Part shown: positions 34,725-46,200 of the stretch, in pieces | Numbering within the stretch: position 1 is the stretch's first letter | Layout of the letters: every line of letters begins with the position of its first letter | Translations under genes and position numbers: made by a program | The notes under the pieces: generated by a model | The model's input: the letters and a program-made list of their open reading frames with translations, nothing else | The model's database searches: none | Told to the model about the DNA's origin: nothing | Source: Meloidogyne chitwoodi | Lineage: Eukaryota > Nematoda > Chromadorea > Rhabditida > Meloidogynidae | DNA length: 64,000 bases | Direction: 5' to 3' | Assembly (NCBI GenBank): GCA_015183035.1 | Contig: JACZZP010000011.1 | Location: forward strand, 1,302,001 to 1,366,000

Positions 34725-34914
34725 TAGGGTTGCCGTTTTCGGTACGGGTTGGTGTTCGGTACATACTTTTTCGGGTTGGATTTTTTCGGGTCGGGTTTTT
34801 CGGGTTCGTTCGGGTTCAATTTTTTTCGGGTCGGGTTTTTCGGGTTCGTTCGGGTCAATTTCCTCGAACCCGCTCGATCTTTCGGTACTCGGGTCGGGCG
34901 GGTTGGCAACCCTA
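34725..34914. mobile_element. 190 bp hAT-type MITE with exact 8 bp target duplication
   Basis: The ends TAGGGTTGCC and GGCAACCCTA form inverted repeats. They are flanked on both sides by the identical 8 bp ATTCTCAC (34717-34724 and 34915-34922). An 8 bp duplication is typical of hAT transposase. The inside is built of CGGGT(T)CG-type repeats (for example TTTTCGGGTCGGGTTTTTCG twice). Open frames read from it are repeats, not genes. Confidence 0.88.
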
Positions 34915-34922
34915 ATTCTCAC

Positions 34923-35559
34923 TCATTACTTTTTTCTTTTTCCAGCTCTCCTAATTTTCACACTCTTTCCATAAAAATCCGATGTACGACTTTAAAGCTT
35001 ATATCTCGGCTTATAAGCTCAAGTTTAGAAAAATAAGCTCCAATATTTTAGAAAATTCTTTAATAATGTTTTACGCAAAAATTTCATCACGAAAATTCTA
35101 TTTTTACTTTGAAAAATTCTATGTTGAAAATTTTTAGATGACAGCAAAGTAATAAATATTTTCGTGAAAATTTTGAAGTAGGTCATTAGGCATAGGGCTA
35201 CAATCTTGCAAAATTTGAAAAATTTTGACTGGATTTTTCCTTTAAAATAGTCTCATTTAATATTTATCTCAAAATTACCCAGCACCCAATCGTCAATAGT
35301 TGAGTGCCTTTCGCACACAAACAGCTTAATTAAAAAGGAATTGGCTTACTGCCTGCTGTTCTCATTTTTAACCACTCTATTTTTCAGAGGTTCCCGCCAC
35401 CGTTAGGCCTTAAAACTAGGTTTGCAAATCTTCGCGGCTTCGTTACTGTTTTACTATTGAAATATCGTTAAAGCATTCTTAACTTTTATTATATTCTACT
35501 AAAATATACCGCTTCTAAATTTTTAAATTTATTTAAGGTTAAGATTGCTAATAAAACAC
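34923..35559. other. Upstream region of cytochrome c1 gene
   Basis: No gene is called. A pyrimidine tract ending TTTTTCAG at about 35389 could be a trans-splice site. The sequence after it would read PPLGLKTRFANLRGF in one frame, and this resembles a mitochondrial presequence. But no ATG precedes it in frame, so it is noted only as an alternative 5' exon. Confidence 0.35.
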
Positions 35560-36923
35560 ATGAATTTTATTAAACGGATTCGAGTACCTCGATTGACAGA
35601 CGTTAGTTTAGATAATTTATTTAATTTAGATTTAAATATTTTCAGAAAGGAAAATGGGTGGTTTGCATTACTGGTGGAGTATTTACTTGTGGATTCATGT
35701 ATGCATTGGAACATTCGGCTGACGCTTCTGATTTTGTTGTCCATCCTTATCACTTACCATGGACTCATAGTGGTCTTATTGATGCATTGGATATGGCTTC
35801 GTTAGTTGTTTTTTAATTTACATCTTTATTTTTAAAATTTATAGCGTTCGTCGTGGTTACGAAGTTTATAAACAAGTAGGTTTTTACCATCATTTTTTCG
35901 GGACGCGGCCGAAAAGGCGCATGTAGTATCTCGCTTCCTTTTTATCTCTAATTCTCTTCATTAGATATATTATTGCGCGCCTATATGGCCGGCGCCTTTT
36001 CGGGCTGTACCCCATTTTTTCGATATGTATAATGCCCATAGGCTACTGATATTCCATCTTATTAATATTTAGGTGTGTGCTGCATGCCACAGCATGCAAT
36101 ACATTCGTTATCGACATTTTGTCAATGCATTCATGTCAGAGGATGAAGCAAAATCAGAGGCTGCCGAAATTGAGGTCGATTTTATTAATGACAGTGGAGT
36201 TCCAGCAAAACGTCCAGGACTTTTAAATGATTTTCTTCCTTCACCATATCCAAACAAGAAGGCCGCTGAAGCTGCCAATAATGGAGCAGAACCTCCTGAT
36301 TTGTCATTAATGGGTTGGGCTCGTGAAGATGGCGATAATTATATCTTTCATTTGCTCACTGGGTTTGCAAACTTTTATTCAAGAGATAAAAATTTTTGAA
36401 TTCATTAATATTTCCTTTTACAATTAGTTATGGTTTTGAAGTGCCTGAGGGAGTGCTTTGTGAGGAGGGAAAAGCTTATAATCCATACTTCCCAAACGGA
36501 AGTGTCTTGGCAATGCCACAACAGCTGTTTGATGAGGGGATTGAATACAAGGACGGAACTCCGGCAACAATGAGTCAGCAGGCAAAGGATATGGTAACGG
36601 TTAGTTTCATTATCAGAGATAAATTCCTATTGTGAAATATCCTTTAGTTCCTACGTTGGGCTTGCGAACAATGGCATGATACGCGAAAGCAGTATGCTAT
36701 AAAGGTTGAAGAATTCCATTTAATCTCTGAAACACCTTTCTTTTAGTTGGCTCTTCTGATACCGATTGTGACATTCGTTTTATTGTACTGGAAGCGAAAA
36801 GTTTGGACCATGATTAAATCGGAGAAGTGGTTCCATCGAACAGTAAAGGGACGTGAGTGGACACCTGATTCAAAATTCCCGCCACCACCGAAAGATGCTC
36901 CTTCACTGAAGAAATTGAATTAA
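35560..36923 (+). CDS. cyc-1: Cytochrome c1, complex III
   Basis: Heme-c subunit of the mitochondrial bc1 complex, passing electrons from the Rieske protein to cytochrome c at the inner membrane. Exon 2 reads KGKWVVCITGGVFTCGFMYA, then VVHPYHLPWTHSGLIDALDM. Exon 3 reads VRRGYEVYKQ. Exon 4 (from about 36073) reads VCAACHSMQYIRYRHF, with the heme-binding C-x-x-C-H. The downstream exon has YNPYFPNGSVLAMPQQLFDE, the region with the family's axial methionine ligand. The end has the C-terminal anchor LLIPIVTFVLLYWK and TVKGREWTPDSKF, then TAA at 36921-36923. The chosen start MNFIKRIRVPRLTD is a very short basic presequence, and a different first exon is possible. The intron before exon 4 holds a hairpin element. 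Confidence 0.92.
35899..36013. mobile_element. Small MITE in cytochrome c1 intron
   Basis: The left end GGGACGCGGCCGAAAAGGCG and the right end GGCGCCTTTTCGGGCTGTAC pair as inverted repeats around about 75 bp. The GC-rich ends contrast with the AT-rich intron. No clear target duplication could be assigned. Confidence 0.6.
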
Positions 36924-37306
36924 TTTTAAGAATGAGTCTTTTATTAGGATAAAAATAGAAAAATGTTTTTAAATTTGTTATCAATGTTTTTGATTGCAAC
37001 TTGTATGTCAAGTGCGAATGGTAATAAATGTATATTCAACAAATTTTCGAGTGAACATTAATCTTGCGGAAAAATAAATAGGTAAAATTATTCGAAAAAA
37101 CAAAGAACCAGTTAACTACCTCAAATATATTTATTAGAATAAGTCACATAAAATATGATATTACATTTATTAATACTTATAGAAATGTAGAACATTTCTA
37201 ATGTATAGGTACAATTTGATATCTAAAGATAAACTATAATCGTTTTCTAGTATTTAAAATTCAGTTACAAAGCAAAATTGTATAAGTCATCATAATATTC
37301 AGCCTC
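36924..37306. other. Convergent 3' spacer, cytochrome c1 / ABHD18
   Basis: A 383 bp AT-rich gap lies between two convergent genes. It holds both 3' UTRs; AATAAA at about 37073 could be a polyadenylation signal for cytochrome c1. Confidence 0.45.
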
Positions 37307-39237
37307 TCAAAGCAAGTCCCTTCTCGATTTATTACTTCTCTCCATTATATTTTTAACTCTCAACCTTGATAAAACGAAGGAAATTTGCTGGGTTAATGGA
37401 ACATCCGTTAGTGCTGCGGTTTCTGATATAGGAGCAATATATCCGATTGCCTCCAAAATTTTTTCTTGGAAGAATTTGTGCGAGCTGAAATTTTTAATTT
37501 AGAATTTCATAAAATCAAGTCCATCCAGTTTAAACTTATATTTTTTTATTGAAATAGGTGAAATTAGAATAAAAAGAGAATTTCATAAAAGAACAAATCA
37601 ACTGCGAAAACAATAAAAATTATTCTATTTTCCCTGGATACAAAGTTTGATATAATCTATGTAAATTTACCTTAGATAAGCGCCAACGTGCCCGATCCCT
37701 GGAATATAACTGACAGAAACTCCTGGCCATATATCACTAATATCAGGGATATCACTACTCCTTGGCACATAGGCATCGTCTTCTGCAACCACCACACGGA
37801 TAGAACTTGTATCTACTGGAACAGGGTAATGGGCCAAGTTTGTGAATGTATCCATTAGAATCCACATTAGTCTATGTGCGCGTGAGTTGGGAAATAGATG
37901 ATAAGCAGGATGAGTCTTGTCTTCCTAAATTACAAGAAGTTATTTTATTAATAATTCTATCTACCATCATTGCAAGCCAACCACAATCGTCTAATACTTT
38001 TTCCAATTCGTTATTTGTCTCCAATTCAACACTCAATTCTCTCCAACCAATAGCTTCGGATAGAGCGCCTTGTGTAAAAACTGGTGAAGCTGAAGTCCAA
38101 GAGAGAAGAGGAATGAGGGAAATTGGTTTGTCACGAATGTTTGTAACTGCTAGAGAAGCCATATGACCTCCCATAGATACACCTGATATTTTTAAAGAAA
38201 TTTCCAAAATTATTTTAGAATTATAAAAAATTAATATAATTATAGGAATTTAAATTTATAAAATAACTAAAAACACACCCGAAATAGCAATAGGCGAAAA
38301 TCCTTGTTCTCGTGCCCAACGCGTAAGGAAACAACATTCGAGGATCAGACTACCACCCATTACAAATAAATCAGAGACATTGAGGAGAGATGATCGAAAT
38401 TGATCTAAAAAATATACTATAAATTTGGCAAAACAAATTATTAATTTAAGAAGGTATCTTATTGATCATTTTATATTTAAATAGTAAAAGTATTGAGCTC
38501 CAAATGATAACTTAAAAATAATATTAAACAAAGATTATTGCACATACTAAATTATTAAAATAAATATTTAACGGGCCTATTTAAAAATTAAAAAAACAAA
38601 ACTGGTTGGTTTCCTATCTCCATAGAAGGGATTTTGGAGAAGAATCGAGGATACACCAAGAGCCAAAAGAGGTTTTACAAATCCATTATATCTTCGCCAA
38701 TAAGTATCATCACCAGTTGGGGCCAAATGAATTCTGAAAATTTTCAAAAATGAAGAATAAAATTAAAAATAAACATCAATCCATCACGTTTCAAATTGGG
38801 TGCAGGGAAGAATCCTCTCCAAAATGCTCGAGAAATATTCTGACCTGACTCAAAAAAACTAGATGAAATATCAGCCATAGGACTGGTAAACCAGCCTTCT
38901 TGAATTTGTACTCCATTTCGAATTTGATCCTAACAAATTTATTAAAAAATAATTTTTAGGTTAGAAATTAAATATCAAATTTTATAAAATTTTAGATAAA
39001 TATACTCAAATGACACTCACATTTTCAATAAACATTTTAGGCATATTTTTCTCAACCAACTCCATTGCCCTTCCAGTAAATGCATATTCGCATGAATATT
39101 GATGCAATCTTAAATTTATAAAAATTATTTTTTCTAAATTATAAATCTTAAAACATTTACATTTTCAACACATCAGGTGAACTAGCCCAAGACTTTTTGA
39201 ACATTTTACTAAATAAAAGTGCTTGTCTGAATAACAT
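37307..39237 (-). CDS. ABHD18-like alpha/beta hydrolase
   Basis: Predicted serine hydrolase of the ABHD18 (C4orf29) family, whose substrate is not firmly known. The start is MLFRQALLFSKMFKKSWASS. Next come GWFTSPMADISS, RIHLAPTGDDTYWRRYNGF, QFRSSLLNVSDLFVMGGSLI, and the nucleophile elbow ISGVSMGGHMASLAVTNIRD (G-x-S-x-G as GVSMG). PLLSWTSASPVFTQGALS follows. The C-terminal part has VVVAEDDAYVPR (acid region) and PGIGHVGAYL (catalytic His), then a last exon HKFFQEKILEAIGYIAP to SRRDLL and TGA at 37307-37309. Order and motifs match the family over the full length. Its start codon overlaps that of the divergent Maf gene in the shared CATG at 39235-39238. Confidence 0.9.
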
Positions 39238-40340
39238 GTCCAATTGGCTTCTGTTGGCTGGTAATGATAGTGGAGAAGACATCTCTGTAAAAAGAATGAA
39301 TTATAAAAATTCGAATGAAGATTGTATAGTAGAAAAACCGAAAATTATTTTAGCAAGTTCTTCTGAGAATCGATTGGCTTTGCTAAAACAAATTGTAAGT
39401 ATAATATAAAAATTAAAAAACTTAAAAAGTAAGGTTAGAAAAATGGATGAAAGGCTAGATTTTTACTAATAATTACATAATGCCAGAAAATATTTATATT
39501 AAGGATTTTGAATAGAAAACTTATTCTCAGTAAGAAATTATTTATTAAAAACATGTGACTCAATTTTAAATTTAATTTATCAATAAGAATAAATATTTAG
39601 GAGAGCACATGCGTTGCTCTAAGCACGTGGGATAATACTTATAATATGATGCGACGAAAATAAAAAAATGTGATAAAAAATGTTTTTTAATTTTTATTTA
39701 GGGTATTTCTCCTTTTTTGGTTCGTCCTTCAACATATGCTGAGGATTTGTCTCGTTATTTAAGTTTAAAAGAATATGTAGAAGAGACAGCAAAACAAAAA
39801 GCTTTACAGGTTGAGAATCAAGTGAAAAATGATCAAGTGAGTTAATTAAATATATAAAATTAGAATTTAATATTTTATTTGACATCTTTGAATTGAAATT
39901 TTTTGATTATTTTTTTATAGATAGAATTTGATTTACTAATTGCTTGTGATACAATGATTTCATTAGATGGTAAATTGATTGGGATAATAATGATGCTTTT
40001 AATATTTTAAAATCACTTGATGGACGTAAACACCAAGTTCGGACAGGAATTTGCTTAATAAATGGAAAAGGAAATAAAGATGTGTTTAGTGTTGAAACTG
40101 AAGTAGAATTTGGAAAAAATGGCGATAAATTAATTTGGAATTATATTAACACTGGAGAATCAATGTTTTATTTTTTTTATTATTTAAAATATAATATATT
40201 AAATTTAAAGGAATCGTGCTGGAGCTTATGCAATTCAAGGCAAAGGAGCTGCCTTAATTAAAGCTGTTTATGGAAGTTATACAAATATTATTGGAATACC
40301 ATTAAATGAACTTATTGAGAAAATTAAAGAAATTCTTTGA
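39236..40340 (+). CDS. Maf/ASMTL-type nucleoside triphosphate pyrophosphatase, with one frameshift
   Basis: House-cleaning pyrophosphatase that removes non-canonical nucleotides. The family start PKIILASSSENRLALLKQI is in exon 1 after MSNWLLLAGNDSGEDISVKR. The next exon has GISPFLVRPSTYAEDL and ETAKQKALQV. Exon 3 has FDLLIACDTMISLDGKLIG, with the catalytic Asp. Right after this the frame breaks: the +0 frame runs to a stop, while the family match DAFNILKSLDGRKHQVRTGI continues one base off, at a GGG run near 39979-39983. The end is NRAGAYAIQGKGAALIKAVY, GSYTNIIGIPLNEL and TGA. So it is either a one-base assembly error or a young pseudogene. All other exons and motifs are clean, which favours an error or a very recent change. 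Confidence 0.82.
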
Positions 40341-43233
40341 AGTATTTTATTTATACATTCGATTTAAAAAAATTTTATCGAGAAAAATTTAATATAAAGA
40401 AGAATTGATAAGTTATTAGAATTTATATTCAATTTTGAAAAACAAATATATAAAAAACTATCGTCTATATTTTTAAGAAGACTATCTTTTTGTTTGCTTT
40501 TATCAAAAATTATAATTTTTGATCAAAATAAAATTAGAATTTTAAAATTAAAAATATGTAATCAAAATAAATTTTAATCTGTTTGCACGATTTTTTTTTT
40601 ATTTTTCCAATAATTTTGCAAAATATTTTATCATAAAAATTTAAATATATTTAAATATTAATTTATATATTTTTTCATCATTTATTATTTCTTTATTATC
40701 AAATAATTTTGTTAAATATAAATTCTTTGTTTTCTCGGTTTTCTGTAAAAATATTGGCATTACTCTTATTTTAGATTGAATTTTCTTTGACCTATTTTCT
40801 CTTTTTTATTCTTTCCTTTCAAGACAGTTTTCATAAATGCTTGACTTGTCTAATTGGCGCCTGAAATAAATTTGCGGATTAAATTAATTATTATTTTTTT
40901 GCGGAAAATTTTAAATATTAAATATACCTAAATTTATTTTTTAAAAATTATTTTAAAATTAAATAAAAGTAATATTTAAATATTATTTTTAAAAAATTCT
41001 AACCAATTTAGTTTTTATTATTGTTTAATTTAACAAAAACAAATTAAATATATTAATGATTAATCATTTATTATTTTTTAAATTTATTATATCAATCAAG
41101 AAAATTATTTCCGCAAATTTTTTGCGTAACAAAATATGAAAGTTTTTGACTTTTTCTTTGATTATTTGCGCGCACACGCCAAGGATTTGAAGAAAAAAAG
41201 AAAGAAAATTCCTTTATTTTATCACATTTGGTTAGCCATTGCATTATTTTGATTGTTATAGTCATTTTATAAATATAGGTAGTATTTCTATAATCTTTTT
41301 TTTTACAATGAGGTCAGTGAAAGGCAACAAATCTTCTTAATTTGTTTACCGGAAGTAAAAAATAAATAAATTTTTTAACATTTTTTATTTTATTTTCCCT
41401 TTTTTATTTCTTTTTAGATATTTAAACTACAATATTTAAATTATAATAAATATTTATATAGGTAATCGTTTGAAAAACATTTTTTTCTGCCTTATACTTT
41501 TATTTTGGTTTTGCACTTGGAAATAAAATTAATTATATATTTATTTTTAAAAATTAAAAAAAATAATTAAAAAATAATTAATTTTGTTTTATTAATTATT
41601 TAAAACATAATAAATACCTAATTAATCCTAGAAATGAAGAATATTTTTTAAAGGTCTTCTCTTGATTTATAATAATTTTTTAATTTATATAATCTCTTGT
41701 CTAATAATTAAATAATATTTACAAAATTTTGTCTTTAATTTTATTTTAATTAAATTATTTATTTTTTGCTTCATTATTGCGCATCTTTTTCTTTTTTTTT
41801 CAATGCCGTGAAATAAATATTAGAAATAAAAAATATTTTTTATTTGATTATTTGGACTGTGAAAAGAAATATAGACCAATATAATGACCACACGTTTCTT
41901 TGGCAAGGGCCCTTTACAAATATAAATATTTATTATTGACCTTCGCGCAGCGACTGTCTTCACTGCCATACCTTTTTTTATTTTAATTATCCTCAGAACT
42001 CAAAAGAAAAAAAGAACATCCAACAAATAACCGCTCTATTATCCCAAACAAATTAATTATTTTTATACAAAAATAACTACAAAAATAAATTAATAACACT
42101 TTTTTTAAAATCCAAGAAAAAATCAAAATTTTTATTTTTTAATAAATATTTTTTAAATATATTCTTAAAAAATGTTAATTCTTTTCGATAATAATTTTTT
42201 AAATATTTTATCTTTTATAATGTTTTTGTTCAATAAATACCTAAAATTAGAGAAAAATAATCGTTTTTATTTTATTTTAATATTTAAAAGTATACTTTTA
42301 ATATTTTCAATTCTCTTATAATTTTTTTTCGGCATTTTCCTTTTCAAATAATATTTTGAATGGCTTAAATGTTCTCTTTTTTACCTATTTGGTCATCTCT
42401 TTTTATTTAAAGAAAAACAACTTTCACTCAATTTTTCTTTTTTTTTTAATTTCGGTAAAATCCAATTTTTTGTAAGATTGAAATGTACAAAAAATATATT
42501 TTTGTTATTATAGGATAGACAATTATTTAAAATATATTTGTTGCCCTTTTAAATAAATTCAATTTTATATCCGTTTTTACTAAAAAATATGAAAAAAAAT
42601 AATTAATTAAAAGTGACTATGCGCAACTATTTGATCTTTAAAAATAATTTTATTTTATAATTTATTTTTATAAAATAATTAATAAGTCTCAATTTCTTTC
42701 AATTTTTTATATTTAAATTATACTACAATTTATTCCATTTTATTATAAATATTTTTTTAATAATAAATTTATTTAAATAAATTTCCTTTTATTTAATTAG
42801 ATATAAACTTTATTCCTATTTATTTTTAAAAGAAAATATTTTGGGTAACAAAAATAAACAAAAATATCACACAAACAAAGAAGACAAATTCTTTAACAAA
42901 AATCCTTTCTACATATATATCTGTTAATTTTATTTAGTTTTTGTTGATACGGAAAATGCGCTAATGATCAATTTTGTGTATATTTACACCTTTTGGATTA
43001 TTTAATATATTTATTTTATATAATCGATTTACCACGAAATTTTGATATAATAAATATAATATAAATCCTGGATTTTTATCAAAACTTTATTTTTATAAAA
43101 ATAAAATATAATTATATTAAAAATATTTAATTATTTTTATTAATTTATTTAAAAAAAAACTTTAGGTACTCAAAAAATGCTTAAAATTAATTATTATTTT
43201 AATATTATTGAATATTTATATTATTATTACTAA
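40341..43233. other. 2.9 kb AT-rich intergenic region
   Basis: No gene is seen. A GC-richer patch at about 41860-41990 (GGCAAGGGCCCTTTACAAAT, then CTTCGCGCAGCGACTGTCTT) stands out and could be an enhancer or promoter element of the downstream cadherin. Nothing in it matches a known RNA gene. Confidence 0.4.
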
Positions 43234-46200
43234 ATGTTTTTTTTAATTTTTTCCATTTTTTTCTTCTTAAAATATTCCTCTTTGGCCTTTGCCAATGAGG
43301 AAGATGGAATAATAATAAAGAATTATCAAACGGAAAGAGTCTGTCACTTTCCTGAAAGTGAGGAACGTCCATTCTTTGTTGATATACCTTCGGGGCCTCC
43401 TCCACGTTCTATTTTGCTTGATACAGTTGTTGAACCATCAGATGCTAAATTAGAAATTGAAAATATTCGGTCCAACAATTTGATCCAGGCTAGTGATAAA
43501 ATATTTAAAAAATATTTTAAAAATATTTAGGAACAAATAAATGAATGGTTTTCTTTGGAAAAACGACCAAATGGTCAATTTCTTTTGTTCAGCAATGATA
43601 ATATTATAAAATCTCAAACTTTTTCAAAATCTGATTCTGCTTATTCTTCACTTTCTTTACCTTCATATCCATCATCAATTAATGAATCTCTATTATATAT
43701 AACTGTCAGATGTAATGAACGTCTTTATCCATTGCTAACAGTCCGTTTACTTTCTCACAATTTGCATGCACCCGAATGGTGGATACATGGAATGAAAATT
43801 GCTGAGGATAGTATAGCGGGGGAAATTAGCATTCCAAAGGTTGGAAAGGAAATAAAAATTTTAGAAAAATAATTTATTTATTTATTTTAAATTAATTAAA
43901 AAATTAAAATTAAATTAATTGCTGTTTAATAATTAATGAAATAAATAAATAAAACTCTTTTTTAAATAAAAAAATAAATTTAATTAATAAAACAAATATA
44001 TTTTAAATATTAAAATATTTTCTCATAGAATTCAAAGACTTTTGGTTCATTATTTGATACTCAATTATTAGCACTTGACCAAGAACCTTCAGAATATTAT
44101 CAAATTACTTTTAGTGTGGTATAAATAAATATTTTTTAAATATTTAAAAATAATTTATTTAAAAAAAAAGGAATCTCCCTATAATAATTATTTTTCAATT
44201 GAATTGGCTAATCGTTCTTCTTTGCCAATTTCTGAACAGGTTAACTTTTTGGACAATTTACAATCTTCTCCCTATTCTAAAAGAATAGAAGATTGGCATG
44301 AACAGCAATTACCTCCACAAATATTATTAAAATTATTAGATGATAATATTTTAAAAGAAAAAGAACAATTAATTATTAATATTATTGCTTCTGTTAGTTT
44401 TTTTAAATAAATAAAAATAATTAAATATATTATTTAATTAAAGGATAATGGAATACCAGAAGAACGTAAAAGTAGAATTAAATTACGTTTCTTTTTATTA
44501 TCTGAAGAACAAGACAAAATAAACAATTTAAATAATGGTAGATTTACTAAATCAATTTATTTTGGAAATTTTACAAAGGTTGGAAATTGTTTAAAAAAAT
44601 ACAAATTTATCAAAAATATATTTAAATTTTAAGGAAATGAGATCTGGAAATGAAATAATTCCATCAGAACCTATAAATGCTATTTTTCCTCTTCAAAGAG
44701 CAGGAGATAGAATTATTTATGATTTGGACATTTCATCTAATTCATATGCTGCACTTTTTCAAATTGAACCAGATTCTGGACGAATTAGATTAGTAGAACA
44801 TTTACCAGAACATCCACCTTCTAATATAGAATTGGATATTTTGGTTAATTAAATATTTTGATAAAATAAAAATATTTAAATATTTATTTTATAGGCTACA
44901 CTTTTACCTAAAAATACAAGTTTAAATCGTCAAATTATTCGTTCAAAATTAAGCTTAACAGATAGAACAGAAATTAAATTAACATATTTTACACAATGTC
45001 ATTATTTGATACATTTAGCTGAAAATCCTAGTGCATTTACTAGAGTTTTACAATTTAATTTTAAAGGAGATGTTTGTTTTTATTTTATTAAATAATAATA
45101 AAATAATTATTATTTTTAAAGGTAGAAGGTGTAGAATTAATTAATGGAACAGAATTATTTAAAGTTGATACTTATGGTTTAGTTAGTGTATTACCTGGAG
45201 TGGATATTGACAGGGAAAAAATTGAGAGAATTGTGATTAAAGCAAAACTAAAGGTAAATTATTAAATATATTTTTTAATAAAAATAAATTATAATTATTA
45301 AAATAATATTTAATTAATATTACACAGATTAACAAATTATCTGTACATCCAAAATCACTAGAATTGTGCCAAATTGCTACAGCTGAGATTTTAATAGATG
45401 ATGTAATTTTAAATAATTTTATAAAAATATATAATTTAAGAAAAAACTTTTATAAAATTTATTTAAATTTTGTTTTACACATTAAAGGTCAATGATCATA
45501 CTCCTAAATTTATTCAACGTATTTATCATTTTCGTATTGACCCATTTCCTTATAATAACACTGAAGTTGGATCATTACGTGCTGTTGATGGTGATGCTGA
45601 TGAATTTGGACATCTTCGTTATAAAATACTTGATGAATTTGTTCCAGATGGACATGGGGGAGAAGAACCTCTTCCTTTTGTTTTATTCCAAGTAAAGAAT
45701 CTTTTTTATTTAATTTTAAAAAAATATTTATTTTAATAATTACTCTTAATAATTGTTAACAAAAAATTAATTTTTATTAGGCGGATGGTGCTGCTACACT
45801 CTTTTTTGTAATTAAACCTATGCATTTACAACTCTTTCAACAACCTTATAGACCTCAATCTGAATATACTTTTACTGTTGAGGCATTTGACTCTGATGAA
45901 GATCCAAGGTATTTATTTTTGATTAAATTTATAAAAAAATCACAAAAATTAAAAAAAGGACTGCAAGAGTATCCGTTAATGTTCGTATTGAAGAAGAAAA
46001 AATAACAGAAAAATATTTAGATCAACAAAAAGATCATTTAATAGATGAAGAACAATTATTAGATGAAGTAAAAGGTGAAAGAAAACATCAAAGATCTGCT
46101 ACTAATGAAGAACCTAATGATAATATAGAAAATACACCAAAAGCTTGGGCAACAAGAATTAGAACTGTTGATAAGGTAACTCAAATATTTTTTTAATAAT

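Noticed and set aside
34575..35036. Several overlapping open frames on both strands rich in Pro/Arg or Phe/Gly
   Set aside because: They are readings of the CGGGTTCG repeats inside the 190 bp MITE and its flanks.
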